Positions 1 through 9,303 of a stretch of 11,456 bases of DNA are shown piece by piece (within the stretch, counting starts at the first letter, position 1; every line of letters begins with the position of its first letter). The DNA is taken from the NCBI GenBank assembly GCA_018662075.1, contig JABJGX010000072.1:1-11456 (forward strand), in the 5' to 3' direction. The stretch comes from Candidatus Peregrinibacteria bacterium (lineage in GTDB: Bacteria; Patescibacteriota; Gracilibacteria; Peribacterales; Peribacteraceae). The translations under genes were made by a program, and so were the position numbers. A model generated the notes under the pieces. That model worked only from the letters and a program-made list of their open reading frames with translations. It was not told where the DNA came from and made no database searches.

Positions 1-84
1 GTTGTGAGACCTGCACCCGTATTTCGTCTGTATTTGCCAATCTAAGCAATTATATGACGTTTCTAGCTATTTTTCCCTCCTGTT

Positions 85-3000
85 ATGTCTGCAAAAAAAG
101 AACCTGCGAAGAAAAAAGAAGCGAAGAAGCCTGCTGCAAAAAAGAAAGTAGTAGCAAAAAAAGCGGCACCTGGTGCAAAAAAGAAGGTCGCTGAAAAGAA
201 GGCAGCACCAGCTGCAAAAAAAGTTGTTGCTAAAAAGGCAGCAGCACCTGCAAAAAAAGAAGCGAAGAAAACATCGACAAAAGCATACAAGATGGTTGTT
301 GCTGATGGTGTTCTTCCTCAGGTTATTCCTCACGTTGTTCCATCTGCCGGAAAGGTTCCTGCGTCATGCAAGAATCTCCCTGCGCACTTGCAGCCAACGA
401 AGGTGTCATCAAACAGATTGTTCCTCGTAGAGGATGAACAGTTGTCTCATGTAGATAGTCTTATTCAAATGCAACTAGAGAGCTACAAGTGGTTCCTTAC
501 AGATGGTCTACAAGAGCTATTGTCAGAAATCAGTCCTATTACTGACTTCTCTGGAAAGAAGCTAGAACTCCGTATCCTTGGACATGCATTCGATGCACCA
601 AAGTACGACCCAGAAACATGTCGTCGTCGTAACCTTAGTTTCGAGGCTGTTATGAAAGGAAACGTTCAGTTGATTAACAAAGAGACAGGTGAAATTAAGG
701 AGCAAGATGTCTTCCTTGGATCTATTCCATTGATGACAGATATTGGAACATTTATTGTTGGAGGAATTGAGCGTGTTGTTGTGCACCAATTGGTACGAAG
801 CCCAGGAGTGTTCTTCTCAAAGATGCCTGAGTATCCAAAGCACAACGCAGCAAAAATTATTCCAAAGCGTGGTGTGTGGCTCGAAGTAGAAACAGATCGT
901 CGTGGTGTTATCCACTGTAAGATCGATCGTAAAAGAAAGATCCCTGTCACACAGCTATTGCGTGTGTTCGGTTTCGATACTGATACAAAGATCATGAAGC
1001 TCTTCGAAGACATTACTGGAGAGAAAGATTACATCTTAAACACTCTAGAAAAAGATACAGAGCGAACAGTAGAAGATGCATACCAGAGTATCTACCGAAA
1101 GATCCGCCCAGGAGACTTGGCAACACCAGAGAACGCAAAGCAAATGGTCGACAGTATGTTCTTCGACTTCAAGCGCTACGACATGGGTGTTATTGCTCGT
1201 TACAAAATGGACCGAAGGTTCGACCTTAAGTCTGATAAGTCAGAAGAGAATCGAACATTCCAAGTAGAAGATTTCATCGCAATTGTTCGCGAGATCATCA
1301 AGCTAAATAACGGTGAAGGAACACCAGATGACATCGACCACTTGTCGAATCGTCGTATCCGATCTGTTGGTGAGCTTGTACAGAACAAGTACCGCGTAGG
1401 ACTTGTACGAACAGAGCGAATTATGAAAGACCGTATGACTGTTATGGACATGGAAACAGTGACACCGATGCAGTTGATTAACTGTCGTCCGATCACCGCT
1501 GCTATGCGTGAATTCTACGCTTCATCACAGTTGTCACAGTTCATGGACCAGACAAACCCTCTTGCAGAACTTGCGCACAAGCGTCGTCTTTCTGCGATGG
1601 GTCCTGGAGGACTTTCTCGTGAGCGCGCGAGCTTCGATGTACGTGATGTACACGCATCTCACTACGGACGTATCTGTCCGATTGCGACTCCTGAAGGACC
1701 GAATATTGGTTTGGTAATGCACCTTGCAGGATTTGCGAAGGTAAATGAATATGGGTTCTTGATGACTCCGTACGAAGAGGTGAAGCACACTGTTACTCTC
1801 GATGCAGATAAATTACTTGGTCGTATTATTGATGAAAATATTAAAGATGGGCGTTCATTTATTGCAAAAGAAGGAGACGTCATCGACACAAAGGGCCTTG
1901 CAAAAAAGGTAATTGCACAACTTAAAAAAGATAAGCGAACTGCAGTACCAGTACGCGCATTCCTAAACGGAAAGACAGAGTACGTCGATGCAGAAAAAGA
2001 GCGTCACCTGACTATTGCGCAAGCGCAAACAGACTTTACAGAGCACAAAGAATTCAAGAAGACTCGAGCCGCTGTACGTAAAGCATCCGAACCTACATTC
2101 TCTCATGTACGAGAAGTAACGCACGTTGATGTGTCACCGAAGCAGATCCTTTCTGTATCAACTGCTTTGATTCCATTCCTAGAGCACGATGATAATACTC
2201 GTGCCTCGATGGGTACGAATATGCAACGACAGGCTGTGCCTATTGTATCGCCGACTGCTCCACTTGTTGGAACAGGTATGGAAGGACTCGCTGCTCGTGC
2301 ATCTGGACATGCACTTCTTGCAGAAGAAGATGGAGAGGTTACATACGCAGACTCGCAAGAGATTTCTGTGGTGTACAAGAGCGGACGAAAAGAGACATAC
2401 AAACTCGAATCATTCGTACGAAGTAATCAAGGAACATGTTTCCACAAGCGTCCAAGTGTTCGTAAGGGGGACAAAGTCCGCCGCGGAGATAGCTTGGCAG
2501 ATGGAGCATCTGTTGATGACGGAGAGCTCGCTCTTGGTCGCAACTTGCTTGTTGCATACATGTCATGGGAAGGATACAACTACGAGGATGCGGTTATTAT
2601 TTCAGACAAAGTAGCACGGCAAGGAATGTTTGACTCTATCCACATCGAGTCTTACGTAACAGACGTTCGTGATACAAAACTTGGACCGGAAACAATGACA
2701 CGCGATATTCCAAACGTTGGTGAGGCAAAGCTGAAAGACCTCGACACAGAAGGTATCGTTAGCGTTGGTGCAACGGTTCACGAAGGAGATATCTTGGTAG
2801 GTAAAATTACGCCAAAGGGTGAAACAGAACTCACTCCAGAAGAGCGACTACTTCAGGCTATCTTCGGAGACACTGCAAAGGACGTGAAAGACAGCTCACT
2901 CCGTCTCCCCGGTGGAGCAGGAGGAAAGGTGGTAGATGTTCACATCTTCGACCGAACAGAAGGAGACGAACTCCCAACTGGTGTTATGCGCCAGATCAAG

Positions 3001-3954
3001 GTTTTCGTTGCACAGACTCGTAAAGTACAGGTTGGTGATAAGTTCGCAGGACGTCACGGTAACAAGGGTGTTATCTCTCGTATCGTGCCTAGTGAAGACA
3101 TGCCATACCTTGCAGACGGAACACCAATCGATGTTATTTTGAACCCGCTTGGAGTGACATCTCGTATGAACATCGGACAGATTCTAGAGACGCACCTTGG
3201 TTGGGCTTGTGAAAAGCTAGGAGTCAAAATGGCGACTCCAGCTCTTGATGGTATTGGTACAGATGAGATTGTTGAATACCTCAAGGAAGCAGGACTTCCA
3301 GAGTCTGGAAAAGTGCAGCTCTTCGATGGAATTTCTGGAGAAGAATTCGCTCACGAAACAACAGTTGGAATTGTATACATGATCAAACTACTTCACCTTG
3401 TTGAAGATAAGATTCACGCTCGAAGCGTTGGACCGTACTCTCTCGTTACACAGCAACCACTTGGTGGTAAGGCTCAACACGGTGGACAAAGGTTCGGAGA
3501 AATGGAGGTCTGGGCTCTTGAAGCCTACGGTGCTGCTCACACGTTGCAGGAAATGCTTACGATTAAGTCCGATGACGTCATCGGTCGAAGTAAGGCATAC
3601 GAAGCGATCGTTAAGGGCGAACCAATCCGACGTCCATCTATCCCAGAGTCATTCAACGTTCTTGTAAAAGAATTGCAGGCTCTTGGACTCAAAGTAGACC
3701 TTCTGAAGTTCAAAGATGAAGTGGAAGCAGAAGAGGTTGAACTGACATCACGCATTGAAGCTGAAGACGAAGCTGACGGAAAGCCTGCTGCAGAAGTAGA
3801 AAAGATTGCAGAGCTTAACGACACAGCAGACGCTGAAAGTTCAGATGAAGTGAAGAAGGGAATCGAAGAAGGTGCAGAAGTGCAAGCTCAGGGAGTGACT
3901 CAGAAAGATGAAATGAAAGAGTCAGTTTCAGAAGAAGCACAAGAAGCAGCGTAA
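85..3954 (+). CDS. rpoB: DNA-directed RNA polymerase subunit beta with K/A-rich N-terminal extension
   Basis: This is the beta subunit of RNA polymerase, which forms half of the active-site cleft together with beta'. The protein is 1289 aa. Residues 1-68 are almost only Lys, Ala, Val, Pro and Glu (histone-H1-like AAKK/AKK repeats). Recognisable beta sequence starts near residue 110, with the LIQMQLESYKWFL segment just after. The rifampicin region is intact (SSQLSQFMDQTNPL, then HKRRLSAMGPGG), with D488, H498 and S503 matching E. coli D516, H526 and S531, so no classical resistance change is seen. PEGPNIG lies at 536-542. GDKFAGRHGNKG supplies the active-site lysines K986 and K994. The C-terminal signature FGEMEVWALEAYGAA starts at residue 1137. 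About 80 acidic residues follow position 1208. ATG at 85 is the first start in an unbroken frame; M70 is the only later candidate before the conserved body. No Shine-Dalgarno is visible. A terminator and ssb follow instead of rpoC. Confidence 0.98.
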   Translation: MSAKKEPAKKKEAKKPAAKKKVVAKKAAPGAKKKVAEKKAAPAAKKVVAKKAAAPAKKEAKKTSTKAYKMVVADGVLPQVIPHVVPSAGKVPASCKNLPAHLQPTKVSSNRLFLVEDEQLSHVDSLIQMQLESYKWFLTDGLQELLSEISPITDFSGKKLELRILGHAFDAPKYDPETCRRRNLSFEAVMKGNVQLINKETGEIKEQDVFLGSIPLMTDIGTFIVGGIERVVVHQLVRSPGVFFSKMPEYPKHNAAKIIPKRGVWLEVETDRRGVIHCKIDRKRKIPVTQLLRVFGFDTDTKIMKLFEDITGEKDYILNTLEKDTERTVEDAYQSIYRKIRPGDLATPENAKQMVDSMFFDFKRYDMGVIARYKMDRRFDLKSDKSEENRTFQVEDFIAIVREIIKLNNGEGTPDDIDHLSNRRIRSVGELVQNKYRVGLVRTERIMKDRMTVMDMETVTPMQLINCRPITAAMREFYASSQLSQFMDQTNPLAELAHKRRLSAMGPGGLSRERASFDVRDVHASHYGRICPIATPEGPNIGLVMHLAGFAKVNEYGFLMTPYEEVKHTVTLDADKLLGRIIDENIKDGRSFIAKEGDVIDTKGLAKKVIAQLKKDKRTAVPVRAFLNGKTEYVDAEKERHLTIAQAQTDFTEHKEFKKTRAAVRKASEPTFSHVREVTHVDVSPKQILSVSTALIPFLEHDDNTRASMGTNMQRQAVPIVSPTAPLVGTGMEGLAARASGHALLAEEDGEVTYADSQEISVVYKSGRKETYKLESFVRSNQGTCFHKRPSVRKGDKVRRGDSLADGASVDDGELALGRNLLVAYMSWEGYNYEDAVIISDKVARQGMFDSIHIESYVTDVRDTKLGPETMTRDIPNVGEAKLKDLDTEGIVSVGATVHEGDILVGKITPKGETELTPEERLLQAIFGDTAKDVKDSSLRLPGGAGGKVVDVHIFDRTEGDELPTGVMRQIKVFVAQTRKVQVGDKFAGRHGNKGVISRIVPSEDMPYLADGTPIDVILNPLGVTSRMNIGQILETHLGWACEKLGVKMATPALDGIGTDEIVEYLKEAGLPESGKVQLFDGISGEEFAHETTVGIVYMIKLLHLVEDKIHARSVGPYSLVTQQPLGGKAQHGGQRFGEMEVWALEAYGAAHTLQEMLTIKSDDVIGRSKAYEAIVKGEPIRRPSIPESFNVLVKELQALGLKVDLLKFKDEVEAEEVELTSRIEAEDEADGKPAAEVEKIAELNDTADAESSDEVKKGIEEGAEVQAQGVTQKDEMKESVSEEAQEAA

Positions 3955-3973
3955 GAAATACAAAGTTAAAATT

Positions 3974-4005
3974 AAGCCTCTGATAGCCAATCGGAGGCTT
4001 TTTTT
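3974..4005 (+). terminator. Rho-independent terminator after rpoB
   Basis: AAGCCTC-T-GAT pairs with ATC-G-GAGGCTT around a short AGCCA loop. This gives an 11-pair stem with one mismatch, followed directly by a run of seven T (3999-4005). It lies 20 bases after the rpoB stop and separates rpoB from ssb transcriptionally. Confidence 0.93.
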
Positions 4006-4006
4006 A

Positions 4007-4034
4007 TTGTCTAATGTACAATATTCTGTACACT
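4007..4034 (+). promoter_or_regulatory. ssb promoter, leaderless architecture
   Basis: A -35 box TTGTCT (4007-4012) and a -10 box TACACT (4029-4034) are separated by 16 bases. Only 7 bases lie between the -10 box and the ssb ATG, so transcription should start at or within a base or two of the A of ATG. No Shine-Dalgarno could be present on such a transcript. The -35 box starts right after the T-tract of the rpoB terminator. Confidence 0.65.
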
Positions 4035-4041
4035 ATAAATC

Positions 4042-4422
4042 ATGAAATCAGTAAACAAGGTTACTCTTCTCGGCAATGTCACTCGTGACCCAGAGCTCAA
4101 AAGTACCACAACAGGTCAGTCTGTATGCACTATTTGCCTCGCGACAAACCGTCAGTGGAAAGGGGAGGATGGTGACAAGCAGAGCTTACCGGAGTATCAC
4201 AATTTAGTAGCGTGGGGAGGCCAGGCAGAGTTCGCTGCGAGCCACGTCAAAAAAGGAGCACCACTCTACGTTGAGGGGTATTTAAAGACCCGAAGTTGGG
4301 ACAGTCCAGAGGGAACAAAGATCTTCCGCACAGAAATTGTTGTAGAAAATATTGTTCTTCTTGGAGGGAAAGACGAAAACCCTGTAATGGAGGCTATGCA
4401 TGCGAAGGAGGCTGTTGTGTAA
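4042..4422 (+). CDS. ssb: Single-stranded DNA-binding protein, short form
   Basis: This protein coats single-stranded DNA during replication, repair and recombination. It is 126 aa. It opens with MKSVNKVTLLGNVTRDPELK, the typical SSB beta-1 strand and first turn, followed by a YHNLVAWGGQAEFAASHVKKG segment and YVEGYLKTRSWDSPEGTKIFRTEIVVENIVLL. Together these make a complete OB fold (about residues 3-110). The usual Gly/Pro/Gln-rich linker and acidic DDDIPF-like tip are missing; the protein ends in a short AMHAKEAVV tail. Bacterial SSBs use that tip to recruit partner proteins, so this one either works without it or is a paralogue beside a full-length SSB elsewhere. It stands alone between two hairpins, with its own promoter and no Shine-Dalgarno. 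Confidence 0.95.
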   Translation: MKSVNKVTLLGNVTRDPELKSTTTGQSVCTICLATNRQWKGEDGDKQSLPEYHNLVAWGGQAEFAASHVKKGAPLYVEGYLKTRSWDSPEGTKIFRTEIVVENIVLLGGKDENPVMEAMHAKEAVV

Positions 4423-4425
4423 TAT

Positions 4426-4445
4426 TTTGGCTATATAGAGCCAAA
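4426..4445. terminator. Hairpin just after ssb stop, possible weak terminator
   Basis: TTTGGCT (4426-4432) pairs perfectly with AGCCAAA (4439-4445) around a 6-base loop, starting 4 bases after the ssb stop. No continuous T-run follows, so termination would be weak; it may instead protect the mRNA 3' end. Confidence 0.4.
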
Positions 4446-4522
4446 TAATGAAGGTTTATTTTGAGGTATTTTGCTCAAAATTATCATCTGTAAAAATAAG
4501 TAACTATTTCCATCTGTTTTTC

Positions 4523-4550
4523 TTGCATTTCTTACGTGAAACCGTAGAAT
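4523..4550 (+). promoter_or_regulatory. Putative promoter of the structured RNA upstream of 23S
   Basis: TTGCAT (4523-4528) and TAGAAT (4545-4550) are separated by 16 bases, a good match to a sigma-70-type promoter. Transcription would begin near 4557, about 20 bases before the long closing helix of the RNA at 4577. Confidence 0.5.
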
Positions 4551-4556
4551 CCTTTA

Positions 4557-4703
4557 GCTTTATGCATATCACGCATACCCGCAGGAATCGTTACCCCGTA
4601 GATGGCCTTTGGCTGCTACTGGGAAAGACACCTCTATAGGTGCCTGAATAGGTCTAAAGACCACGAATTCTGCGGGTGTGTGTAAACCACCCGCTGTTTT
4701 TTT
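4557..4703 (+). ncRNA. Structured RNA with four-way junction and attenuator-like terminator
   Basis: A closing helix of 15 positions pairs 4577-4591 (ACCCGCAGGAATCGT) with 4663-4677 (ACGAATTCTGCGGGT), with 14 pairs and one A-A mismatch. It encloses three hairpins: 4594-4623 (CCC/GGG, GTAG/CTAC and GCC/GGC steps), 4629-4642 (CACCT/AGGTG, loop CTAT) and 4651-4662 (GGTC/GACC, loop TAAA). The 3' strand of the closing helix is reused as the 5' strand of an intrinsic terminator (4672-4703), so the two folds exclude each other. That is the layout of a transcription-attenuating riboswitch. I cannot match it to a known class (SAM, TPP, purine, glycine, cobalamin, FMN, lysine, c-di-GMP, fluoride, guanidine), nor to 6S, SRP, tmRNA or RNase P RNA. 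No protein gene follows; 23S rRNA begins 285 bases downstream. It could be a leader controlling rRNA read-through or a free-standing small RNA that ends at its own terminator. Confidence 0.6.
4672..4703 (+). terminator. Intrinsic terminator sharing its 5' arm with the junction-RNA closing helix
   Basis: GCGGGTG (4672-4678) pairs perfectly with CACCCGC (4688-4694) over a 9-base loop, followed by TG and seven T (4697-4703). The same GCGGGT also closes the upstream four-way junction. Confidence 0.85.
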
Positions 4704-4725
4704 ATCCGGCCCCAGGGTCCAGATA

Positions 4726-4763
4726 AAATGCGGATGGAGCGCCATCGGAGCAAGCAAGCATTT
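4726..4763. other. Two-step hairpin in the 23S upstream region
   Basis: AAATGC (4726-4731) pairs with GCATTT (4758-4763). Inside it GATGG (4733-4737) pairs with CCATC (4742-4746) around an AGCG loop. An 11-base unpaired stretch lies on the 3' side. Function unknown; it lies between the attenuator-like terminator and the likely rRNA promoter. Confidence 0.4.
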
Positions 4764-4789
4764 CCTGCCCACTTGTCTCTAGCAGTTCA

Positions 4790-4817
4790 TTGATAGCATC
4801 GGACGTCAGTAGATAAT
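4790..4817 (+). promoter_or_regulatory. Likely promoter of the 23S-5S transcript
   Basis: TTGATA (4790-4795) and GATAAT (4812-4817) are separated by 16 bases. Two direct copies of GATAATGAAT follow (4821-4840), each containing another GATAAT. An inverted pair, GCAGTTCAT (4782-4790) and ATGAACTGC (4850-4858), brackets the site; nested within it are GTAGAT (4809-4814) and ATCTAC (4844-4849). Initiation here gives a precursor beginning about 95 bases before the processing stem. Confidence 0.5.
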
Positions 4818-4820
4818 CTA

Positions 4821-4840
4821 GATAATGAATGATAATGAAT
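4821..4840 (+). repeat. Tandem duplication of a 10-mer at the rRNA promoter
   Basis: GATAATGAAT occurs twice back to back. Each copy contains a GATAAT that could act as an alternative -10 box, so the duplication may multiply start sites or be a regulator site. Confidence 0.75.
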
Positions 4841-4919
4841 GACATCTACATGAACTGCAATCGAACTAAATTAAACAATTGAACCAATTTAAAAAACGAT
4901 GAAGTGCATTTATGTGCCG

Positions 4920-4963
4920 ATTAGTGAGCAATTCTTGCTTGCGAGGTGGCACGTGAACAGTAC
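4920..4963 (+). other. Pre-23S processing stem, 5' arm
   Basis: This arm is complementary over about 44 positions to 8024-8067, beyond the 3' end of 23S. The innermost nine bases, GAACAGTAC (4955-4963), match GTACTGTTC (8024-8032) perfectly, and the rest pairs with scattered mismatches and G-U pairs. Such a stem brings both 23S ends together for RNase III-type cleavage. Confidence 0.85.
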
Positions 4964-4987
4964 ATTTCGGTACTTGTATCGAATTTG

Positions 4988-7990
<3,003 letters not shown>

Positions 7991-7995
7991 TCCTG

Positions 7996-8015
7996 TTTTT
8001 ATCTTCGGATAAAAA
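7996..8015 (+). other. UUCG-capped hairpin right after 23S
   Basis: TTTTTATC pairs with GATAAAAA around a TTCG tetraloop, within the looped spacer between helix 1 of 23S and the processing stem. No T-run follows, so it is probably a processing or folding element rather than a terminator. Confidence 0.6.
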
Positions 8016-8023
8016 TATTTGGA

Positions 8024-8067
8024 GTACTGTTCATGTGACATATCGCAGGCAAGACCTGCTCATTAGA
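8024..8067 (+). other. Pre-23S processing stem, 3' arm
   Basis: This is the partner of 4920-4963. GTACTGTTC is the perfect inner part, and CGCA-GCAAG and GCTCA-TAG blocks continue the pairing outward. It lies between 23S and 5S, so both rRNAs come from one precursor that must be cut between them. Confidence 0.85.
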
Positions 8068-8089
8068 ATTTAATTATCTAATTACTGAC

Positions 8090-8225
8090 GATCTCTTAGT
8101 CTTGGTGTTTCTAGCAATGGGGGTACACCTGTTCCCATCCCGAACACAGAAGTTAAGCCCATAAGCGCCGATGGTAGTGCGGCATGCGCCGTGTGAGAGT
8201 AGGCCGACGCCAAGACTAAGAGATC
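8090..8225 (+). repeat. Perfect 16-bp inverted repeat enclosing 5S (helix I plus processing stem)
   Basis: GATCTCTTAGTCTTGG (8090-8105) is the exact reverse complement of 8210-8225. The inner part is 5S helix I; the outer 9 pairs extend beyond the mature ends and probably guide precursor cleavage. Confidence 0.85.
8099..8217 (+). rRNA. rrf: 5S ribosomal RNA
   Basis: The gene gives about 119 nt that align along the whole length of bacterial 5S. It has the loop B/C core CCCATCCCGAACACAGAAG, then CGCCGATGGTAGTG and GAGAGTAGG, and helix I closes with CTTGG/CCAAG. Ends were set by analogy with E. coli 5S and may be off by one or two bases. It follows 23S by about 108 bases in the same transcript. 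Confidence 0.97.
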
Positions 8226-8343
8226 TGATGTAGAATATGACCACGAGGTCGTATTGAGACTTTACTGATGTTTGATGCTTGACTGTTAAAAGCATGCACC
8301 CCGAAAAATGGGACTGATTTGTTGCATATATAAAGCTGCGTAT
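8226..8343. other. Intergenic region after 5S, hairpins but no clear terminator
   Basis: AATATGACC (8233-8241) pairs with GGTCGTATT (8246-8254) around ACGA with one G-U pair. No T-run follows it. CCC-GAAAAAT-GGG and a GCATGC palindrome lie further right. Either the first hairpin or a site not recognised here ends rRNA transcription. The opposing gene at 8344 on the minus strand also ends into this region. Confidence 0.45.
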
Positions 8344-8907
8344 TTACTCTTCAAACATCTCTTGGATCTTCTTGAAGACCTCTGGGTTGTCTTCAAGCTG
8401 CTCCTGTAGAGGATCTTGTACAACCTTTAGTATATCCAGAACATCGTTAATACGTGTGCATTGATTTGAGTCTTCTAGACAAAGAGTTTTTACGTTTGCG
8501 AAGAGATTTGCAGCTTCAACGTACTTCTCTAGTGCGTCACGATCGAGTGCTACCTTTGCCTGAGCAAGTACAATAAATGACTCTCGGAATTTACGTACAA
8601 GTCGATCAGTCTTGTCGACAATTGGATTAATATCAGGCCGAGTGCTTGGGAGGTTAAGCTTTTGCTGCACGAGTGCAGAGGCTTGTTCTACCAATTCACG
8701 CACAGGTTCTGCCATTTGCTGTATCTCTTCTAGGGTTCGATCCCCAGTAGAGAAGTATGTCATTCCACGGTCTAGCCATGTAATAGAAGCTTCGAAGTAC
8801 TGTTGTACTTCGCCATCATAGTTCCCTGATGCATACATTTTATCTATTCGACTACGTGCGATTTCTAGTGACGAAGTATTTCCTCTGTACAGTAGCTGTA
8901 GCGACAC
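8344..8907 (-). CDS. Unrecognised helical protein, probably missing its N-terminus
   Basis: I do not recognise the family. The 187-codon frame predicts an almost wholly alpha-helical, charged protein with segments such as FEASITWLDRGMTYF and TLEEIQQMAEPVRELVEQA, and an EMFEE end. Two cysteines (C143, C150) flank LEDSNQ and could form a disulfide, hinting at a location outside the cytoplasm. No signal peptide is present, although one would be expected for such a location. The only codon available as a start at the 5' edge is GTG at 8907, preceded immediately by an in-frame TGA and no Shine-Dalgarno; the first ATG is codon 24 (8838). The 5' edge overlaps by about 11 bases the SLH-domain reading frame on the opposite strand. 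I infer that the real N-terminus was lost there. The stop is TAA. Confidence 0.75.
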   Translation of the reverse strand: MSLQLLYRGNTSSLEIARSRIDKMYASGNYDGEVQQYFEASITWLDRGMTYFSTGDRTLEEIQQMAEPVRELVEQASALVQQKLNLPSTRPDINPIVDKTDRLVRKFRESFIVLAQAKVALDRDALEKYVEAANLFANVKTLCLEDSNQCTRINDVLDILKVVQDPLQEQLEDNPEVFKKIQEMFEE

Positions 8908-9094
8908 TCAGGGGCATCGCTTCGAAGCAGACATTGCATACGCAAACTTGTACGGCACTGTCAGTGGAGACACCAATGCAGATGGAACAGAGAAGGGAAC
9001 CTTTAGGCCCGATGATGCTATCAACAGGGCCGAAACTGCAAAAGTTATTTACGGACGTCTAAAGCTTGAGGTTGTAGATGCACGAGAACTGTAG
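8897..9094 (+). pseudogene. C-terminal fragment of an S-layer-homology (SLH) domain protein
   Basis: The second forward frame reads SDTQGHRFEADIAYANLYG, then VSGDTNADG, GTFRPDDAINRAETAKVIYG and RLKLEVVDAREL before TAG at 9092-9094. This is one nearly complete SLH domain: the F/C-SD..GH start, the I-A-YA-G-V-G centre and the FRPDD.I.RAE..K.I core. SLH domains anchor surface proteins to cell-wall polymers and normally occur as two or three copies at one end of a long secreted protein. Here no start codon, signal peptide or further SLH copy exists. The frame stays open back to 8822, but that part is antisense to the neighbouring gene and not SLH-like. I interpret it as a decapitated remnant. Domain identity is strong; pseudogene status is inferred. 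Confidence 0.8.
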
Positions 9095-9172
9095 GTTCTT
9101 TATAGAGTCAAATTCAATTTTATCCCTAAGGGTAGAGGTATTTTTTGTATAAAAATTATATACAATAGCAAG

Positions 9173-9229
9173 AGGCATAGGAAGAGAAGCTGCGATAGCG
9201 GACACTGACTGGCCTCTTTCGCTATGCCT
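9173..9229. other. Long inverted repeat between SLH fragment and rluB
   Basis: AGGCATAG (9173-9180) plus GAAGAG pairs with CTCTTTCG plus CTATGCCT (to 9229), about 13 pairs with a small bulge over a roughly 30-base loop. No T-run follows on either strand. Just upstream, TTGTATA (9145-9151) and TATACAA (9159-9165) form another perfect inverted pair, and a TATAAT occurs on the minus strand at 9156-9161. Regulatory role uncertain. Confidence 0.45.
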
Positions 9230-9264
9230 AAAATTCGCTTTATCTCTCGGCCTTTGTATCCAGT

Positions 9265-9293
9265 TTGCTTCTCTGCACAGCTGCAGTTGTATA
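9265..9293 (+). promoter_or_regulatory. Putative rluB promoter, nearly leaderless
   Basis: TTGCTT (9265-9270) and TGTATA (9288-9293) are separated by 17 bases. The ATG follows 10 bases after the -10 box, predicting a leader of only a few bases, with no Shine-Dalgarno. Confidence 0.5.
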
Positions 9294-9303
9294 CACTGCC
9301 TAT

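Noticed and set aside
71..84. CCCTCCTG just before the rpoB start as a ribosome-binding site
   Set aside because: It resembles the anti-Shine-Dalgarno itself, not its complement, so it cannot pair with 16S rRNA in the usual way.
1508..1540. Rifampicin-resistance changes in RpoB
   Set aside because: The main resistance positions (equivalents of D516, H526, S531) carry the sensitive residues; only an Asn-to-Thr difference (equivalent of N518) is seen.
4448..4639. 63-codon plus-strand frame after ssb
   Set aside because: Low-complexity Phe/Ser/Leu-rich translation running into the structured RNA; no start signal and no family resemblance.
4739..4765. Resemblance of GCGCCATCGGAGCAAG to part of a glycine riboswitch
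   Set aside because: The required flanking GGAGAG and ATCTCTCAGG elements are absent and no glycine-related gene follows.
4569..4772. 67-codon minus-strand frame opposite the structured RNA
   Set aside because: It is antisense to the strongly base-paired RNA and terminator, has no recognisable domain and no supporting start signal.
8829..9062. 77-codon plus-strand frame overlapping the SLH fragment
   Set aside because: It is in a different frame from the clear SLH homology and is antisense to the neighbouring gene in its first part.
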